DNA from: Nematostella vectensis
Taxonomy: Eukaryota; Cnidaria; Anthozoa; Actiniaria; Edwardsiidae
Assembly: GCF_932526225.1 (NCBI RefSeq)
Contig: NC_064043.1
Span: 13,638,085 to 13,702,084, forward strand
DNA length: 64,000 nt
Reading direction: 5' to 3'
Under the pieces are notes generated by a model. It ran no database searches. It had not been told where the DNA came from and saw only the letters and a list, made by a program, of their open reading frames with translations. Below, in pieces: positions 1-11,400 of this stretch. The position numbers and the translations under genes were made by a program. Numbering within the stretch: position 1 is the stretch's first letter; every line of letters starts with the position of its first letter.

Positions 1-147
1 CTTTGCCATATAGCAACATTTGTTAGTTGTAAATTTAAAATGTAAAACGCTTAGTAATAAAACCGGCATGCACAGACAAAATTATTAATAGAAAATATAT
101 TTAAAGCAAAAACTATTGAAGATTTAATTATTTTTCGTAAGCCATAT

Positions 148-628
148 CATCCTCGGGGACCCAGGGCGTCGCGGAGATCGGGCACACATGAAGCGCGCGG
201 AGCGAGAAAGAAACAGGCTGAAAGACGATAGGCTCATACTCATTTCGAATGCGTTTAATATCTCGATCGGGATTATTTTGTACATCAAAGGTTAATTAAA
301 TAAAGAGTTCAAATAAAATCCCTCAAACTTGACTCAACCCTTGAATTATCTAGAATAATTTAAGCTTTTCCATAGAATTTTCCCAATATTGTTTGTTACG
401 TCGAGCGTATAGTTTTTCTTTTCCCTCTTGACATGTATATTTCGAGACTGTTTTTACAGGCGCTAATTGGAAAAAGGCGCCAGGTCAAGTCAGGCGATTA
501 ATTGGATTAGAAACCCTTTTAGAAATGGGTTTTACAGAGCAGTTGCCCAGGGCGTTTTTCAGTGCTCTTTGTTTCTCGCGTGCTCCCTGTGTGCCCGATG
601 TCCGCGACGCCCTGGGTCCCCGAGGATG
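148..628. mobile_element. Non-autonomous DNA transposon with 9-bp target duplication
   Basis: A 481-bp insertion whose ends are long inverted repeats: the left end starts catcctcggggaccc and the right end is its reverse complement, with similarity continuing for about 40 bases. It is flanked by a perfect 9-bp direct repeat, aagccatat (139-147 and 629-637). The receptor copies downstream (near 12060, 14180 and 15490) carry the same flank without the insertion, so the empty site is visible in this window. No transposase ORF is present. An 8-9 bp duplication fits MULE-like or hAT-like superfamilies, but the sequence does not decide between them. Confidence 0.85.
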
Positions 629-711
629 AAGCCATATATATATGGAAACGAATTGCCAAATCCAACCATTTCGTTCGATTATTGTGAGCCCTCTGCGTAA
701 GGACTTTAACC

Positions 712-1737
712 ATGTCGTCTCCTCCAAGCACGTTCAATCACTCGTTGATCAGCAATGGAACCAACACTTCGTCAAGTGAACGATCCTCTGCATCCATCCA
801 CCAAGAGGTTCGGCTCGTGTCACTTCTGCTTGTAGTTATTATCGGTCTGAGTCTTAATCTTTCCGTCATCTCACTCGTGATAATGAAGCAAGTGCCGCGA
901 AGGAACATGAACCTTCTGGTCGCTAACATGGCATTGAGCGACTTTTTATCTCTTCTACTTGAGCCTTCGTATCTTTTGTCCAACATGACAATGGGAAACT
1001 TGCCATGGATTGAGGTTAGTTATCTGGCTGATGTGACTTGTAAGTTTTACGCCTTCATGATAGACACATCTACATGGGTTTCCAATGTGACACTTTTAGT
1101 CATCTCCGTGGAGAGGTTCCGAGCAGTGTCATCCGTTGCACATGTGCCGGAAAAACGCAGTGTTTTCATTATCTTGCTGCTTATGTCCTGGGTTTTACCT
1201 GGACTGCTTAACTCTAGTGCGTTTGTTTTCTGCTGGGCTACAAAAATTAGAGGGACATTTCAATGCTTGCGCGTCACTACAATGCAATCAGAACTTTATG
1301 CTGTTGCTACGAATGCCATCTTCATCTTATTAGTGGTCGTAATTCTCTGCCTCAATTTTTCAATTATACTCAAACTTGTTCGCTCTCAAGAGGCGATACA
1401 CATCCCAGAGGCTCAGCAACAAAAGCGAGCTCGAAGGTTTCGCTCTGCGACGCGCATGGTCCTAAGTTCTCTTTTACTGTTTGTACTCTGTGCGACACCC
1501 CTCTACACAGTGCTCACAATCTTTAGAATGGAGTTTTTATTGGGAGTTCCAATTCTTGGTGAGTGGGGAGTGAATATGATTAATGCATTACATGTTCTGT
1601 TTTTTGTTAATCCTGCCGCAAGCCCGATCATCTACTTCGTATTTCTTGGCGACTTTAAAAAAGTGTTACACAAGTTTTGCTGCAGAAAAATGGTTATTGG
1701 TCAAACGAATGCGCAACCGGGATTACCACTTGCTTAA
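712..1737 (+). CDS. Class A (rhodopsin-family) G-protein-coupled receptor, copy 1
   Basis: A 341-residue single-exon receptor with seven hydrophobic segments at about residues 34-58, 66-88, 108-132, 151-171, 196-222, 247-272 and 287-312. Class A hallmarks are visible: Asn49 in TM1, Asp77 in TM2, Cys110 at the top of TM3 and Cys185 in the second extracellular loop (the usual disulfide), ERF in place of DRY at 134-136, and a TM7 NP motif followed by SPIIY at 304-308. TM6 has CATPLY where many receptors have CWxP. The N-terminus has NxS/T glycosylation sites at Asn9, Asn15 and Asn18, and helix 8 carries CysCys (323-324), a possible palmitoylation site. The ATG at 712 follows a context conserved in the other copies. 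The ligand is unknown; the layout is peptide-receptor-like, but that is inference. Confidence 0.93.
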   Translation: MSSPPSTFNHSLISNGTNTSSSERSSASIHQEVRLVSLLLVVIIGLSLNLSVISLVIMKQVPRRNMNLLVANMALSDFLSLLLEPSYLLSNMTMGNLPWIEVSYLADVTCKFYAFMIDTSTWVSNVTLLVISVERFRAVSSVAHVPEKRSVFIILLLMSWVLPGLLNSSAFVFCWATKIRGTFQCLRVTTMQSELYAVATNAIFILLVVVILCLNFSIILKLVRSQEAIHIPEAQQQKRARRFRSATRMVLSSLLLFVLCATPLYTVLTIFRMEFLLGVPILGEWGVNMINALHVLFFVNPAASPIIYFVFLGDFKKVLHKFCCRKMVIGQTNAQPGLPLA

Positions 1738-1795
1738 TGAGGAACCGGAAGAACTATACTCTTAATGAGGAACCGGATGAACTACACATTTAATT
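1733..1795. repeat. Two-unit minisatellite at the receptor stop codon
   Basis: Starting at the stop codon of receptor copy 1, the unit aatgaggaaccggaagaact appears about twice and resembles the last receptor codons (aatgcgcaaccggga). The same unit is expanded behind the damaged receptor copies, so this is the short, probably ancestral state. Confidence 0.7.
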
Positions 1796-1914
1796 GATGT
1801 CCTTCGGGAAAAACTGTCAGGGAAAAAATCTGATATAAGGTTGGGAACTGTTCAGGAGTACAGAAACCGAAGGTCTCTTATAAGTGCTAATGCCTAAAGT
1901 TGAATATCGCACTA

Positions 1915-2275
1915 AAAAATGAACATATAACTTTGGAACCTTCTCGTGTGCGACCTCCAGTTTGTCCCAACCTGTTTTCATTATAGCGGGGCCAGCGCGG
2001 CCGTAGGCCGCGCGCGGAGCTCCATTGGTATAGAAATAAGGTATAGCTATGCGACTTGGTTTTTGTGGTCATCGCGCGGGTACCCTGGGTATCACAATCC
2101 AGGAGGTCATGCAACTCCCAGGCCCCACTCGCTCTTACGCTTTTATCGCGACAGTTCGCATGTTCACAGAAATAAGGCAGCTAGAAAATAGTATTATGAG
2201 AATATATGCGGATTCAAATGGGCTGTTTATGGTCGAGGGTCAAACAAGTCTTTGAGGAAGCGTTTGTCTGACGAA
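1915..2275. repeat. Direct duplication, copy 1
   Basis: This stretch and 2680-3000 share a long diverged direct repeat, including ttggaaccttctcgtgtgcg, atgcgacttggt and ttcacagaaataaggcagct-like blocks. The first part also occurs in the 3' flank of the other receptor copies (near 13370 and 14690), so it is receptor-flank material that was duplicated again here. No coding potential seen. Confidence 0.7.
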
Positions 2276-2679
2276 ACTAAGAAGTTTAGAAGCCTACGTA
2301 CGAGCCTATAGTAAAATCTATCCGTATGTTTGTGAATCCGCCCGTCTCATTCTTCAATTGTAGCAGCAGCTAGAAGCAGGACTTATAGAGGCTCTACACT
2401 GCTATTCACGAAGCAAAACCAATGCAGAAAGGTAAAGTTATCATATTATTTAACAAGAGAATTCCTCATCAGCAACAAGAAACACAAACACGAAGGATAT
2501 TTTGTATTCACAATAATTAGATAATTAAATAGAACATATATAAATAAAATGAGCAGGTTCTGTTTAATTTCTTATATTTGTTGTTTTTCGCTTCAAAGTT
2601 AAGATGAAAATTGTCACCAAAACAAAACGTTTCTGGCCGTAGCTTCATTGTAGCGGAGCCAGCGCGCACTAGAAAAAGA

Positions 2680-3000
2680 ACATATAACTTTGGAACCTTC
2701 TCGTGTGCGACTTCTAGTTTGTCCCAACCTGTTTGCATTATAGCGGAGCCAAGAAATATGGTATAACTATGCGACTTGGTTGTGTGGTCATCGCGCGGTT
2801 ACCCTGTGGTGTCACAATCCATCCAGTCAATCGTCCAACCCCCAGGCCCCAATCGATCTTACGCTGTTATGTGTTTTTTACCGCCTCGCTTTGTGCTGCA
2901 AAGTTCGTATGTTCACAGAAAAAAAGGCAGCTTGAAAATAGTATTTAATGAGAAAATATGCGGATTCAAATGGGCTTAAGTTTTTGAGGAAACGTTTTGT
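2680..3000. repeat. Direct duplication, copy 2
   Basis: Second copy of the 1915-2275 repeat. It ends where the palindromic element at 3008-3135 inserted, so the insertion postdates this duplication. Confidence 0.7.
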
Positions 3001-3007
3001 CTGAAGT

Positions 3008-3135
3008 TTCCCTGCTAGCAGAGGCCTCTTTTCTCTGTATTTCGCTGGGCTGGAGTTCGCGAGGAAAATATATCTTTTCCTCGCGAACTCCAGCCCAGCG
3101 AAATACAGAGAAAAGAGGCCTCTGCTAGCAGGGAA
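3008..3135. mobile_element. 128-bp perfect palindrome (foldback element) with 9-bp target duplication
   Basis: Two 61-base arms (3008-3068 and 3075-3135) are exact reverse complements around a 6-base loop, tatatc. The ends read ttccctgctagcag and its complement. A perfect 9-bp direct repeat, gtctgaagt, flanks it (2999-3007 and 3136-3144), so it is a transposition product. The lack of any arm mismatch suggests recent insertion or arm correction. It contains no ORF. Confidence 0.92.
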
Positions 3136-3679
3136 GTCTGAAGTACGAGCCGATGTAAAATCCCGCCCGTGGCAGCAGCAGCAGCTAAAAAGAGGACTAA
3201 GAGGAGAGGCTCTACACTACGATTCTATATTCATTCACGTCTATATCTATGTGAGGAGATCCTGAGAGAAAAACGCCTTGGATTGATGTCTATTTTCAGC
3301 TATAAAAATCATTTACTTACTTTTGTTGACTAGTTCCTTGCTAGCAGAAAGATCACGGTTTACAACAAAAAGCGAACACAACCACTAAGCGACAAAAAAA
3401 AAAAACACTGCCAAGGTGAGTTTTGGACGATGATTTGTATTGAGAATATGACATTTTTTTCATTTATTGTTGTGCTTTTATAATGCTCGTTTGTTCGCTT
3501 TTTTCCCAAAACCAATCTCTCAAACTAAAACACCGTACCAGCTTTAGTTTGACGTCAAGATGACATATCAATGTCATCTACCTTGTTTTGATTGGCTAAA
3601 ATACCATCTACTTGAATTCCAATTATAATTGGCTTATAATTTTGGCACTTGAATGGCTTTTATTCAACTGACAATCGCC

Positions 3680-4715
3680 ATGAAAATGTAAAAGTCCATA
3701 TAACCTTTCAGAGTTTAGAGACTTTGTCAATTCTTTACATTTTCATCCTCCAAATGGTATGTGGTTCGTATGGACCCTATAAAACACGCGTTCGCGCGAA
3801 TAACTCAAATCTGTAATATTGAGGTATTTTGGTCAACCTTCGGAAAAAAGGCCGTGAACTGAAAGGCCCGGGTCCAGTCATTGGTGACGTAGATCGAGAT
3901 GTCAACCAAACTACATAATGCCTAGTGCACACTAGCGACATATCGACATAACGACATGGGCGCGCGCACTCTTATTTTCGACATAACGACATAAGAGAAA
4001 AAACATGTTTTTTCTTTTATGTCATTATGTCCATGCCGTTATGTCGGGCCAAACATAGCGCGCATGTTATTTCGTTATGTTATTATGTTGCTAGTGTGCA
4101 CTAAGCGTAAGAAAACATGATGCTCGCGCTAAACCGGTTCCCGTCTTCATGTCTTTTTAGTTATTGCTGAAGAACGTTGTGTGGCTACAACTTTTACCGT
4201 CATCGTTATATCTCCACCTGGTAGTCAAATGATTATTTAACTTCAGGAAACAAATCTGCAAAATTTAGCAGATATTTTTTAGTCTTTGAATTGTTTTTGC
4301 ATTGCGCGCGCTGCATTCGCAATCAAGAATGGCGACATTCTCACGAGCGCGCGCTGTTTTTGAAACCTACAACAAAACGATATTTTCTTTTTTCTCATAC
4401 AATTCAAGACTTTAAATTATTCTTCGCTTCATTGTGGGTAGCATTGCAATAGAAAATAATTCGCCAATATTTTGTGGTATTGCTGTCTCTGAATTTTAAC
4501 GGATTTAAGGAAAATACGTTGTTTCAGGTTTTCCCGCCAAAACTTGGAATTATTCACTCGATTCAATCTCCTTTCGCGCGGCCAGGAAAATTTTCAAAGA
4601 TCTGTAGAAAATTCAAATTTCAATCAAATTCAATTCCCCTTTCAGAATTTGAAAGTTTATCTATGCTTTGTTTTGGCTAGATTGATATAAAGGAAAGGTT
4701 TTAAGTTCTATAAAT
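3680..4715. repeat. Dispersed repeat of about 0.85 kb, copy 1 (interrupted by a MITE)
   Basis: This segment matches 18900-19715 in reverse complement over nearly its whole length; shared blocks include tttttgaaacctacaacaaa and tcaatctcctttc. Copy 1 is split by the MITE at 3919-4107, which copy 2 lacks. No ORF with family character was found in either copy. Confidence 0.78.
3919..4107. mobile_element. Palindromic MITE, copy 1
   Basis: A 189-bp element with inverted termini tgcctagtgcacactagc (left) and a near-exact complement (right). The interior is an imperfect palindrome built from repeated cgacataacgacat-like blocks around a central acatgttttttct. The uninterrupted relative at 18900-19715 gives the pre-insertion state. 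Confidence 0.85.
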
Positions 4716-4790
4716 TCAGAAGTACATTCCTATCAATGACACTTAGCTTGTTCGATTTATACATTTGTTCTAGAGTACAGATGTCTATAA

Positions 4791-4994
4791 TGCCTAGTGC
4801 ACACTAGCAAAATAACAACATAACGACATGGGCGTGCGCACTATGTTTAGCCCGACAAAACGGCATGGACATAATAACATAAAAGAAAAAACATGTTTTT
4901 TCTCTTATGTCGTTATGTCCATGTCATTATGTCGAAGATAAGGGTGCGCGCGCCCATGTCGTTATGTCGATATGTCGCTAGTGTGCACTAGGCA
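4791..4994. mobile_element. Palindromic MITE, copy 2
   Basis: Same family as 3919-4107, in the opposite orientation, with better preserved termini tgcctagtgcacactagc on both sides. The two copies lie less than 0.7 kb apart and enclose the rest of the dispersed repeat. Confidence 0.85.
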
Positions 4995-5000
4995 TAAGTT

Positions 5001-5087
5001 TTCATTTTCCCCAACACTATTCCAGATTGGAACAGCCTTCCGGCACACACCGCTAGTGCCAGATCATTACTTTCATTTAAGACCTAG
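5001..5087 (+). pseudogene. LINE reverse transcriptase C-terminal tail fragment
   Basis: The frame FIFPNTIPDWNSLP up to a TAG at 5085 matches the conserved C-terminal tail of CR1/L2/jockey-type LINE ORF2 proteins (typically a PR-x-x-P-x-WNSLP motif). Only about 28 codons remain, cut off upstream by the MITE that ends at 4994. Confidence 0.6.
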
Positions 5088-8000
5088 TTTCGAAATAGAG
5101 CTGTATAAATTACTATAATGTACTGTTTTAGTCTTATTTATTTATGTGCATTTATTTATCTTGGTATAATGCAACTCAGCTTACAGTAACCGAGCATTAA
5201 AAATAAGAATTTGTGGTCTAACAGACAATTTGAGCATAACAACATCCTTTGATATTCTTCGTTCTCTCTTTACTTTATTGACAGCGTTGAGATATTAAAT
5301 CAAGGCTGACAAATATCATTGTCATATATTGCTAAAGAAGACCTTTTTTGTCTTTATATCCTGTGTATTTAGTCTTTTTGAAGATACAGCAACTTTTTTA
5401 ACATTACAGTTACAAGATATTTTTTTTATCAAAAATATAAACCCAAAATGCAACCTATATATTTTTTTGCTCAAGCTTATATTGTCTGCATCTTGCATAC
5501 TATCTAATGTGTCTATTTATTTTTATTCAAATAGTTATGTAAAATTAGTAAGGTTATAAATGGGATAATGAAAATATTAATTTGAAAGAAAAACAAATAC
5601 CCAAGTTAATTGTTTTTACTTTTATTTAGGGAAAACCAACCAAGGACTACCTGAGGGTCATGATTGATGCTAAAGGCTGGAAGGCCGGGATTTCTTAATT
5701 TGATACAGCAGTATAAGTGTAATAGGGTTTTTAGAGCAAGATACTTTGTGTCAATGATACTGTAAATCTGTAAAAATTAAAAACATTTTTTTATCAACCT
5801 GAAGATAATAAGGAAAGTTAGGAAATGTTAGGAGAGTGCTCAATCAAGTTTTTGCATTAGTGTTAAAGTTCTTATCAAAAATATAGTCCCAGTTTCTTTT
5901 TTCTCTCTCTAATGACTTTTTTATATGCAATTGATAATTATTTGCTGTTTCCCCTCTGCATCCTGAATAAATTAAGTAGGTTAGGTTTGAAATTAGACAT
6001 TTTCATTTAGCACTAATCAGTAATATCAAGAAAATTTGCTTCCCAAGTCAATTTGTTCTTCTCCATTTGATTGCATTTTATTTTGTAGTAGCATTAGCAT
6101 GTGTGGATCCAGCTGCAGGGTTTCTATAAAATAAAATAAAAACAGCAGGCCACCATGCTAAAGGGTGGGTTCACCAATATGTAATGCATGCCAGAGGTAT
6201 GTTTGTGGATTTTAATTTCCTTGGTGATGGAGTATCACTAGTAAGTGGCACCTAAAGTGTATCTAACTATATCATTCTATCTTTGGAATGCTGTTTCATC
6301 CATTATTTGTTTCTTTCTTTTTAAAGTAGAGTCACATTTTTTTTCAAACAGCGTCACATTTTTCCCTTTTCAACCTCCCTTTCTGTTTGTTTTTTTATTT
6401 ATTCCTATCTACCCCAAACATAAGTCAATGAACATAGTTTGGTTTGAAATTAGAAATTGGAATTAAGAACTTTCAGTAATTTAGGATTTCCTCCATTGCA
6501 TTCATTTTTGAGTAGCTAGTAAAGGTGGATCCAGGGTTTTTTCATTCATTCAAAATCTCATTAAAAACATTCATTCAATGCTGGCTCCGCTTTTAGGCAG
6601 TGCCTAAATCTATTTATTAGTTGTCATTGATTCAAATCACCCACTTCCACCGTGATTTGGATTGGCTAAGAAAGCAAATCCTTGAACACTGATTGGTTGT
6701 TCGCAGTTTATTGGCTTCCATGTCTGTGTAAATCGTGAAAAACTTCTCAAAAGTCTTGCTTAGGTAAGGAGGAGTTTAACGGCTAAAAATGCTCAGTTGC
6801 TTTGGAGAAATTATGTACTGTTTGGCATAATCGATTGAGAACTATATTCGGCTATTTACCTTCTGTAGCAAGTGGATGTTTTCCAATCAAAGTAACTTAT
6901 ACTTAAAGACATCTTAAAAGTACTCTCTAGTTTTGATCTTACTTTTAAGATTCTAGTGCTCTAAAATATGTTTCTATCACTTCTCTATAAAAATCTATAT
7001 TGAGATTTACTTTGTCTGTTTTCGTTCGGTAAAAATTAATTTGTTTTTGTTTCCTGTGTCTTTTATACCAAGCTGTTTTATGAGGTATAAAGTGCTTGCC
7101 TAGGTAGATGATAAAGTAATGACATGATATAGCTGGACACATGAATGCTGGCAAAACTGTCATTAGCAAATATAGATAGTCTTTTTTTCTTGTAATTTTC
7201 TTATGGAATTGCTCAATGGCTTGGCTATCTTCATGTCTGATTAGCTTTTACTTCTTCACGAACATGGCTTAAGAGAGTTACTCATATGTAATAATGACAG
7301 GGGAAAGGGGTTGGAATATTTAAATGTAGTTTAAAAGATATGTCTGTTGTTATTAAGATGGAAGATTGATTTTAATACAGGGTCTAAGTGAAGGGATGAT
7401 GTATACATGAAAAGGATTTTATTTATTAAAGATTTGCAGATTGGTATCCAATGAACATAGTAATTGGTAAAAATATATAAAAGGATTAGGATACTTCATA
7501 TGAGGTGGTGTAGAATTGAGGATCACATATTCTACAGTAGGGGGTTGAAAGTTTTCAACCTAGGTGTTGTGGGGTATGTTATTTTGGGCTCTCTAGGCCC
7601 CATATTATGATTATAGATTTGCAAAGAGAGCTAAAAAGTCTAGAAGTCTAAAAATGTCTCCGAGAGAGATGAAAGCACGATGAAACACGAAGCACGAGTT
7701 TTTTATATGGCTTCTCAAAGTATTCACCAAAGAATGTCATGATCTAATCGCAATTTTGCCCTAATCGTAAAAGGCGGCATGAACGGAACGCAAATCTGCT
7801 TTTCAAACTATCGACCAAACAATGGCGAGAAGTTTGTGTCCAATCACAACCTGCTTTTTCTCAAGGGAAATACAATAGGTGCAATTTGTTATTTGTTATG
7901 TGACGCAAGATTATTCATTCGGCGAGAGGAACTTGAGCTATGGCCGAAGGTTTAGCGGCCAATCGTTTTCGTTCTCCCAAGTGCGGAGAGGACGAAAAGA

Positions 8001-8349
8001 CATTGGTTAGAGCGAGCATCCCAAAGTCGACAATGTACAGGAGTACAGGCTAGCAAAGTTTGCAATCTTTTATGGCCAGAAAGTAAAGTTTCTGAGAAGG
8101 AAGAAACGGTCAATATTCAGAGTTTGGAGTCAGAGTGTAATAGAGTAGACCAAGGCTTAAGTTCAATTTTACACTCTGTGTCATTCATTTTAAAACTGTG
8201 AGGTTAACATAAATGTAAACGAAAAAAAAGTAGGACTGCCTGCTGTTTCCTAGCTTGATTTGTTTTCTTTGATTTAACCAATTGCCCAATTGTGTGATTA
8301 AAATTATGATAAATAAAGTTGTCATTGATGGATCTTGATATTCATTGAG
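5088..8349. other. Non-coding, AT-rich interval
   Basis: No convincing exon on either strand; the open frames are short and low in complexity. Two stretches (about 5980-6130 and 6440-6560) look like diverged direct copies of each other, sharing ggtttgaaattaga and gtggatccag. Nothing else is recognisable. Confidence 0.5.
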
Positions 8350-8417
8350 AACCCAGATGAACATCGCTAGTGGTTTGAATCACATATCCAAATCACTAGT
8401 AATGTTCATCTGGGTTT
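8350..8417. repeat. Inverted repeat (hairpin)
   Basis: Arms acccagatgaacat (8351-8364) and atgttcatctgggt (8402-8415) extend with a few mismatches to 28 bases each around a 12-base loop. It looks like a small foldback element; target duplications were not resolved. Confidence 0.65.
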
Positions 8418-8769
8418 CCATTGGGTATCAAGTCCCATGCATGTGACCCATATCCTCTCCACTCATTGGCTAATGCATGCATGCATAATTAATGAGTTTG
8501 AGAAGAACCCGTGAAATACTATTTAGTTTATTTAGTACTAATACACTTTAATGTTATTGTTTCTTTTGTTCTGGCTTGACTATTACATTTCAACAACTAC
8601 ATTTTGTTGCACGGGATTTTGAAAACCACTCTATTTTCAGATAAGTCTTCCATGTGGGTTGAGCGTGTGCATGCGCCTTCGTCACCGACGTCAATCGTCA
8701 CCGACGTCAATCGATCTTCTACGGTTCAGTCCAATTCAAGTTGTAATTTTTGCAAACAAAACAAGTAAA

Positions 8770-8847
8770 ATGCTAGCAAAGCTTTTAATTCTCTTTCTTT
8801 TAGTACTTGCCGATTCGCGTCTCTGGGTTTCCGCGTTGTTTGTTTGA
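8770..8847 (+). CDS. Signal-peptide-like 25-codon ORF (uncertain)
   Basis: An ATG in a favourable context (aagtaaaatg) opens 25 codons reading MLAKLLILFLLVLADSRLW and onward to a TGA. The hydrophobic run after a lysine resembles a secretory signal sequence. It could be the first exon of a secreted peptide gene, but I see no strong donor and no partner exon. It may be chance. The 16-base block tcgtcaccgacgtcaa is tandemly duplicated just upstream (8677-8712). Confidence 0.15.
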   Translation: MLAKLLILFLLVLADSRLWVSALFV

Positions 8848-9389
8848 ATTTGTTTTGGAAGAGCGACTAGTAAAACTGCGACTTTTAAGTCCGAGAAACA
8901 TAAGGTAAAGTATCTGTTAGCTGGGTCTCTGGTCGCAGGGTTATAAGAAAAAAGCCTCTGTTCGAAGGACAAAATAGAAGGGGGGATAGATTTCCACAAA
9001 TTACTTTTTCACAATTCTTCCCAATCATCTAAACTAAATATAAAAAAAACTCATACAAACATATGGCCCCCGCTTATTCATCGAATAACGATTTTGCTCC
9101 TTTCTAGAATGTTAACATGCATAAAACACATTAAGTATGATAATAATTAATTATACTGTTCTTGGTGTGTCATGACATCGAAAAGAAAAAAAAAGGTATA
9201 AGGACATTTTTATGTACTCTCAGCAACTTGGATGATGTGTTCATGCTTTGTTCACTATCCTGTATACTGTATCTTTTATGCACACAAGAACATAACTAGG
9301 AAAATACATTTGCATTCACGAGTTGACTCAGAGAGCCTTTGAGTTTTAGCTTATGCTCTATGTCGTTTGCTTCACTTCCTAGTATTGAA

Positions 9390-10160
9390 ATTTAAGTATT
9401 ATCAGCAAACATACCCGGAGTTGAATAACGTGGACAAAATCGATCTCTGAGGGACCCCGTAGGTAACATACTTTTCATCAGACAGAACGGGTCAGTACGC
9501 AGCTCTTACAAGCTGAAATTCGATTGGGCAAATGAACAGTATCCGCACCTCGACACAAAGAACGAGAAGAATAGGGACAAAAGAACTCCTTTGTAGAACA
9601 AAGATAATAGGAGAAAGCAGCTGCGTACTTAGCCGACAGAACACCATTCACAAGGCATTGTTTGCGTCTGTTTTCGAGGTATGATTCGAACCATGTAAGT
9701 GTTTTGCCTTTGACACCGTAACAGCTTAGCTTACGCAGGAGAATAGAGTGATCTACGGTGTCAAATGCCTTTTTGAGGTCAATAAACACATTACCTGGTC
9801 CATATTTCTAAGCCACAAATCTGTAGCTAAGAGGGGTGCCGTACAGGTTGAATGCAGACCTTGGAAACCCGATTGACATCTATTAAGCAGTTGATTTTCT
9901 GTGAGAAAATCGTACACCTGCTCGTGAATAATTCTCTCGATAACCTTAGAAATAGCCGGCAATATAGATATTGGCCTGTAGTTATCGGCGATATTTCGCG
10001 CCTTGTATACTGGACAGACCTTGGCCCATTTCCATTCCTCAGGAAATAACCCAGTGAAAAACCTTTGTTATATCATCTCGCATATTACACACGAAACGTG
10101 TGGACTAGCTTATTTTAGAAGTTTGCTAGAAATCTTGTCTAGTCCACAATTTTTTTTGCC
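9390..10160 (-). pseudogene. Degraded LINE (non-LTR) reverse transcriptase fragment
   Basis: Reading on the minus strand, one finds in order GLDKISSKLLK (near 10150), FPEEWKWAKVCPVYK (near 10030), NYRPISILPAISKVIE, then FIDLKKAFDTVDHSILLRKL (9730-9790), GVKGKTLTWFESYLENRRKQ, GVPQRSIL (near 9450) and a decayed FAD box near 9410. This is the palm and finger order of CR1/L2/jockey-type reverse transcriptase. Several stops and frameshifts break it, and about 130 bases of unrelated sequence (about 9490-9620) sit between the VNG and GVPQ motifs. It is a relic, not a gene. Confidence 0.88.
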
Positions 10161-11400
10161 TTTAGGTACGATAAAATCTCGAAAACCTCTGTTGGTTATA
10201 AAATCTCGAAAACCACTGTTGTTTCTCTGTTGTATTCTCGAATGTAAACCGTTCAGAATTTGTTTCATTTATATACTGCTCAGGTAGTATGTTTGACACT
10301 GAAATATCTCTGCCCAGCTTAATCCAAAATAGAACAGATATGAGTATTCTGTCACAGCTAATTTTCGTGTTTTATCAGACCAGATGTAACAGAACGACTA
10401 TGACCTACTTGGCTGGGGGGGGGGGGGGGGGGGTTACCGGTTTTTACTTGTTTGCTGTTACAAACTTCAAGACTTTATAAGGTGTTTACGAGATGTGAAC
10501 AAGATGTGTCTCTCTGTCTGTTTCTCATATGTTTGTTCTTCATTATAAGTGTGTTCTACAAGATGTTTTTGTGTGAGTCTCTAACAAGTTTATCGGGGCT
10601 TCGGTACGCACCCCTTTTTTACATGCTTAAGACGTCCTTTAGGATAACTGACCCTGACACCCCGAAGGGCTTTGAGCTCTGTTACCCTTGGACTGCCATG
10701 ACTTACGTAATGTTGCTACTGACTACGGATGTCACACACTAACTTGTAACACTGCTAGTGCGCATGGCAAGCAACACACGTGATTATTATGATTGAAAGC
10801 ATCCCAATTTTGCAGTCAAAGTCTTAAAATGTACTAAAATCTAATTCTACCAACGGCCAGGTCTGAAGCCTACTTAGGTAGACCCTGTGTGAACTCAGAC
10901 TTAACTTTCCTTCCTTCGTTAAGAAGTACGAAACGAGAATTGGTGGCCAAATCCCGATTGTCAAATACCACTTGAAAAAGGACGCGGCACGCCTATAAGT
11001 TTTCCGAGCAAAAGTTCAATCTGCTAAAAATAGGAACTGCTTGGCTAAGCAACTTCCATGCAAGCGTTTTAGATTTCCCTGTCAAACGTGATAAACAAAA
11101 TACTTTTAGTTGCCCTGTGGACTTCAATATGCTGACAGCTTACCAGTATATAATTTCTAGATGCTAAGTATGTCTTTACTACATGTGTGACTTATTCCTG
11201 CGTGACAATTTATTTGATTAGCGATCTCCTTTTTGTCAGTGTAAGATTTGTCTGCAGCTAAAAGTTCGTTAATCAATGTTGCCTTGCCATTATGCCCTAA
11301 TGCACTATTAATAACCTTCCATTATTCTCTTATGTTGCCACTATTCTTCTAAATACTATTATTGAAACGATCACATAATATTTGGTAAATGAGGTGGAAA
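10161..11400. other. Interval without recognisable genes
   Basis: Only short unsupported open frames. A run of about 18 G residues lies near 10417-10434. No RNA gene, motif or splice-supported exon was recognised. Confidence 0.45.

Noticed and set aside
467-700. 77-codon frame upstream of receptor copy 1
   Set aside because: Lies across the right end of a transposon and its target duplication; absent from the paralogous flanks.
10452-10742. 96-codon hydrophobic frame
   Set aside because: No recognisable motif, no splice support, next to a G run and decayed LINE DNA.
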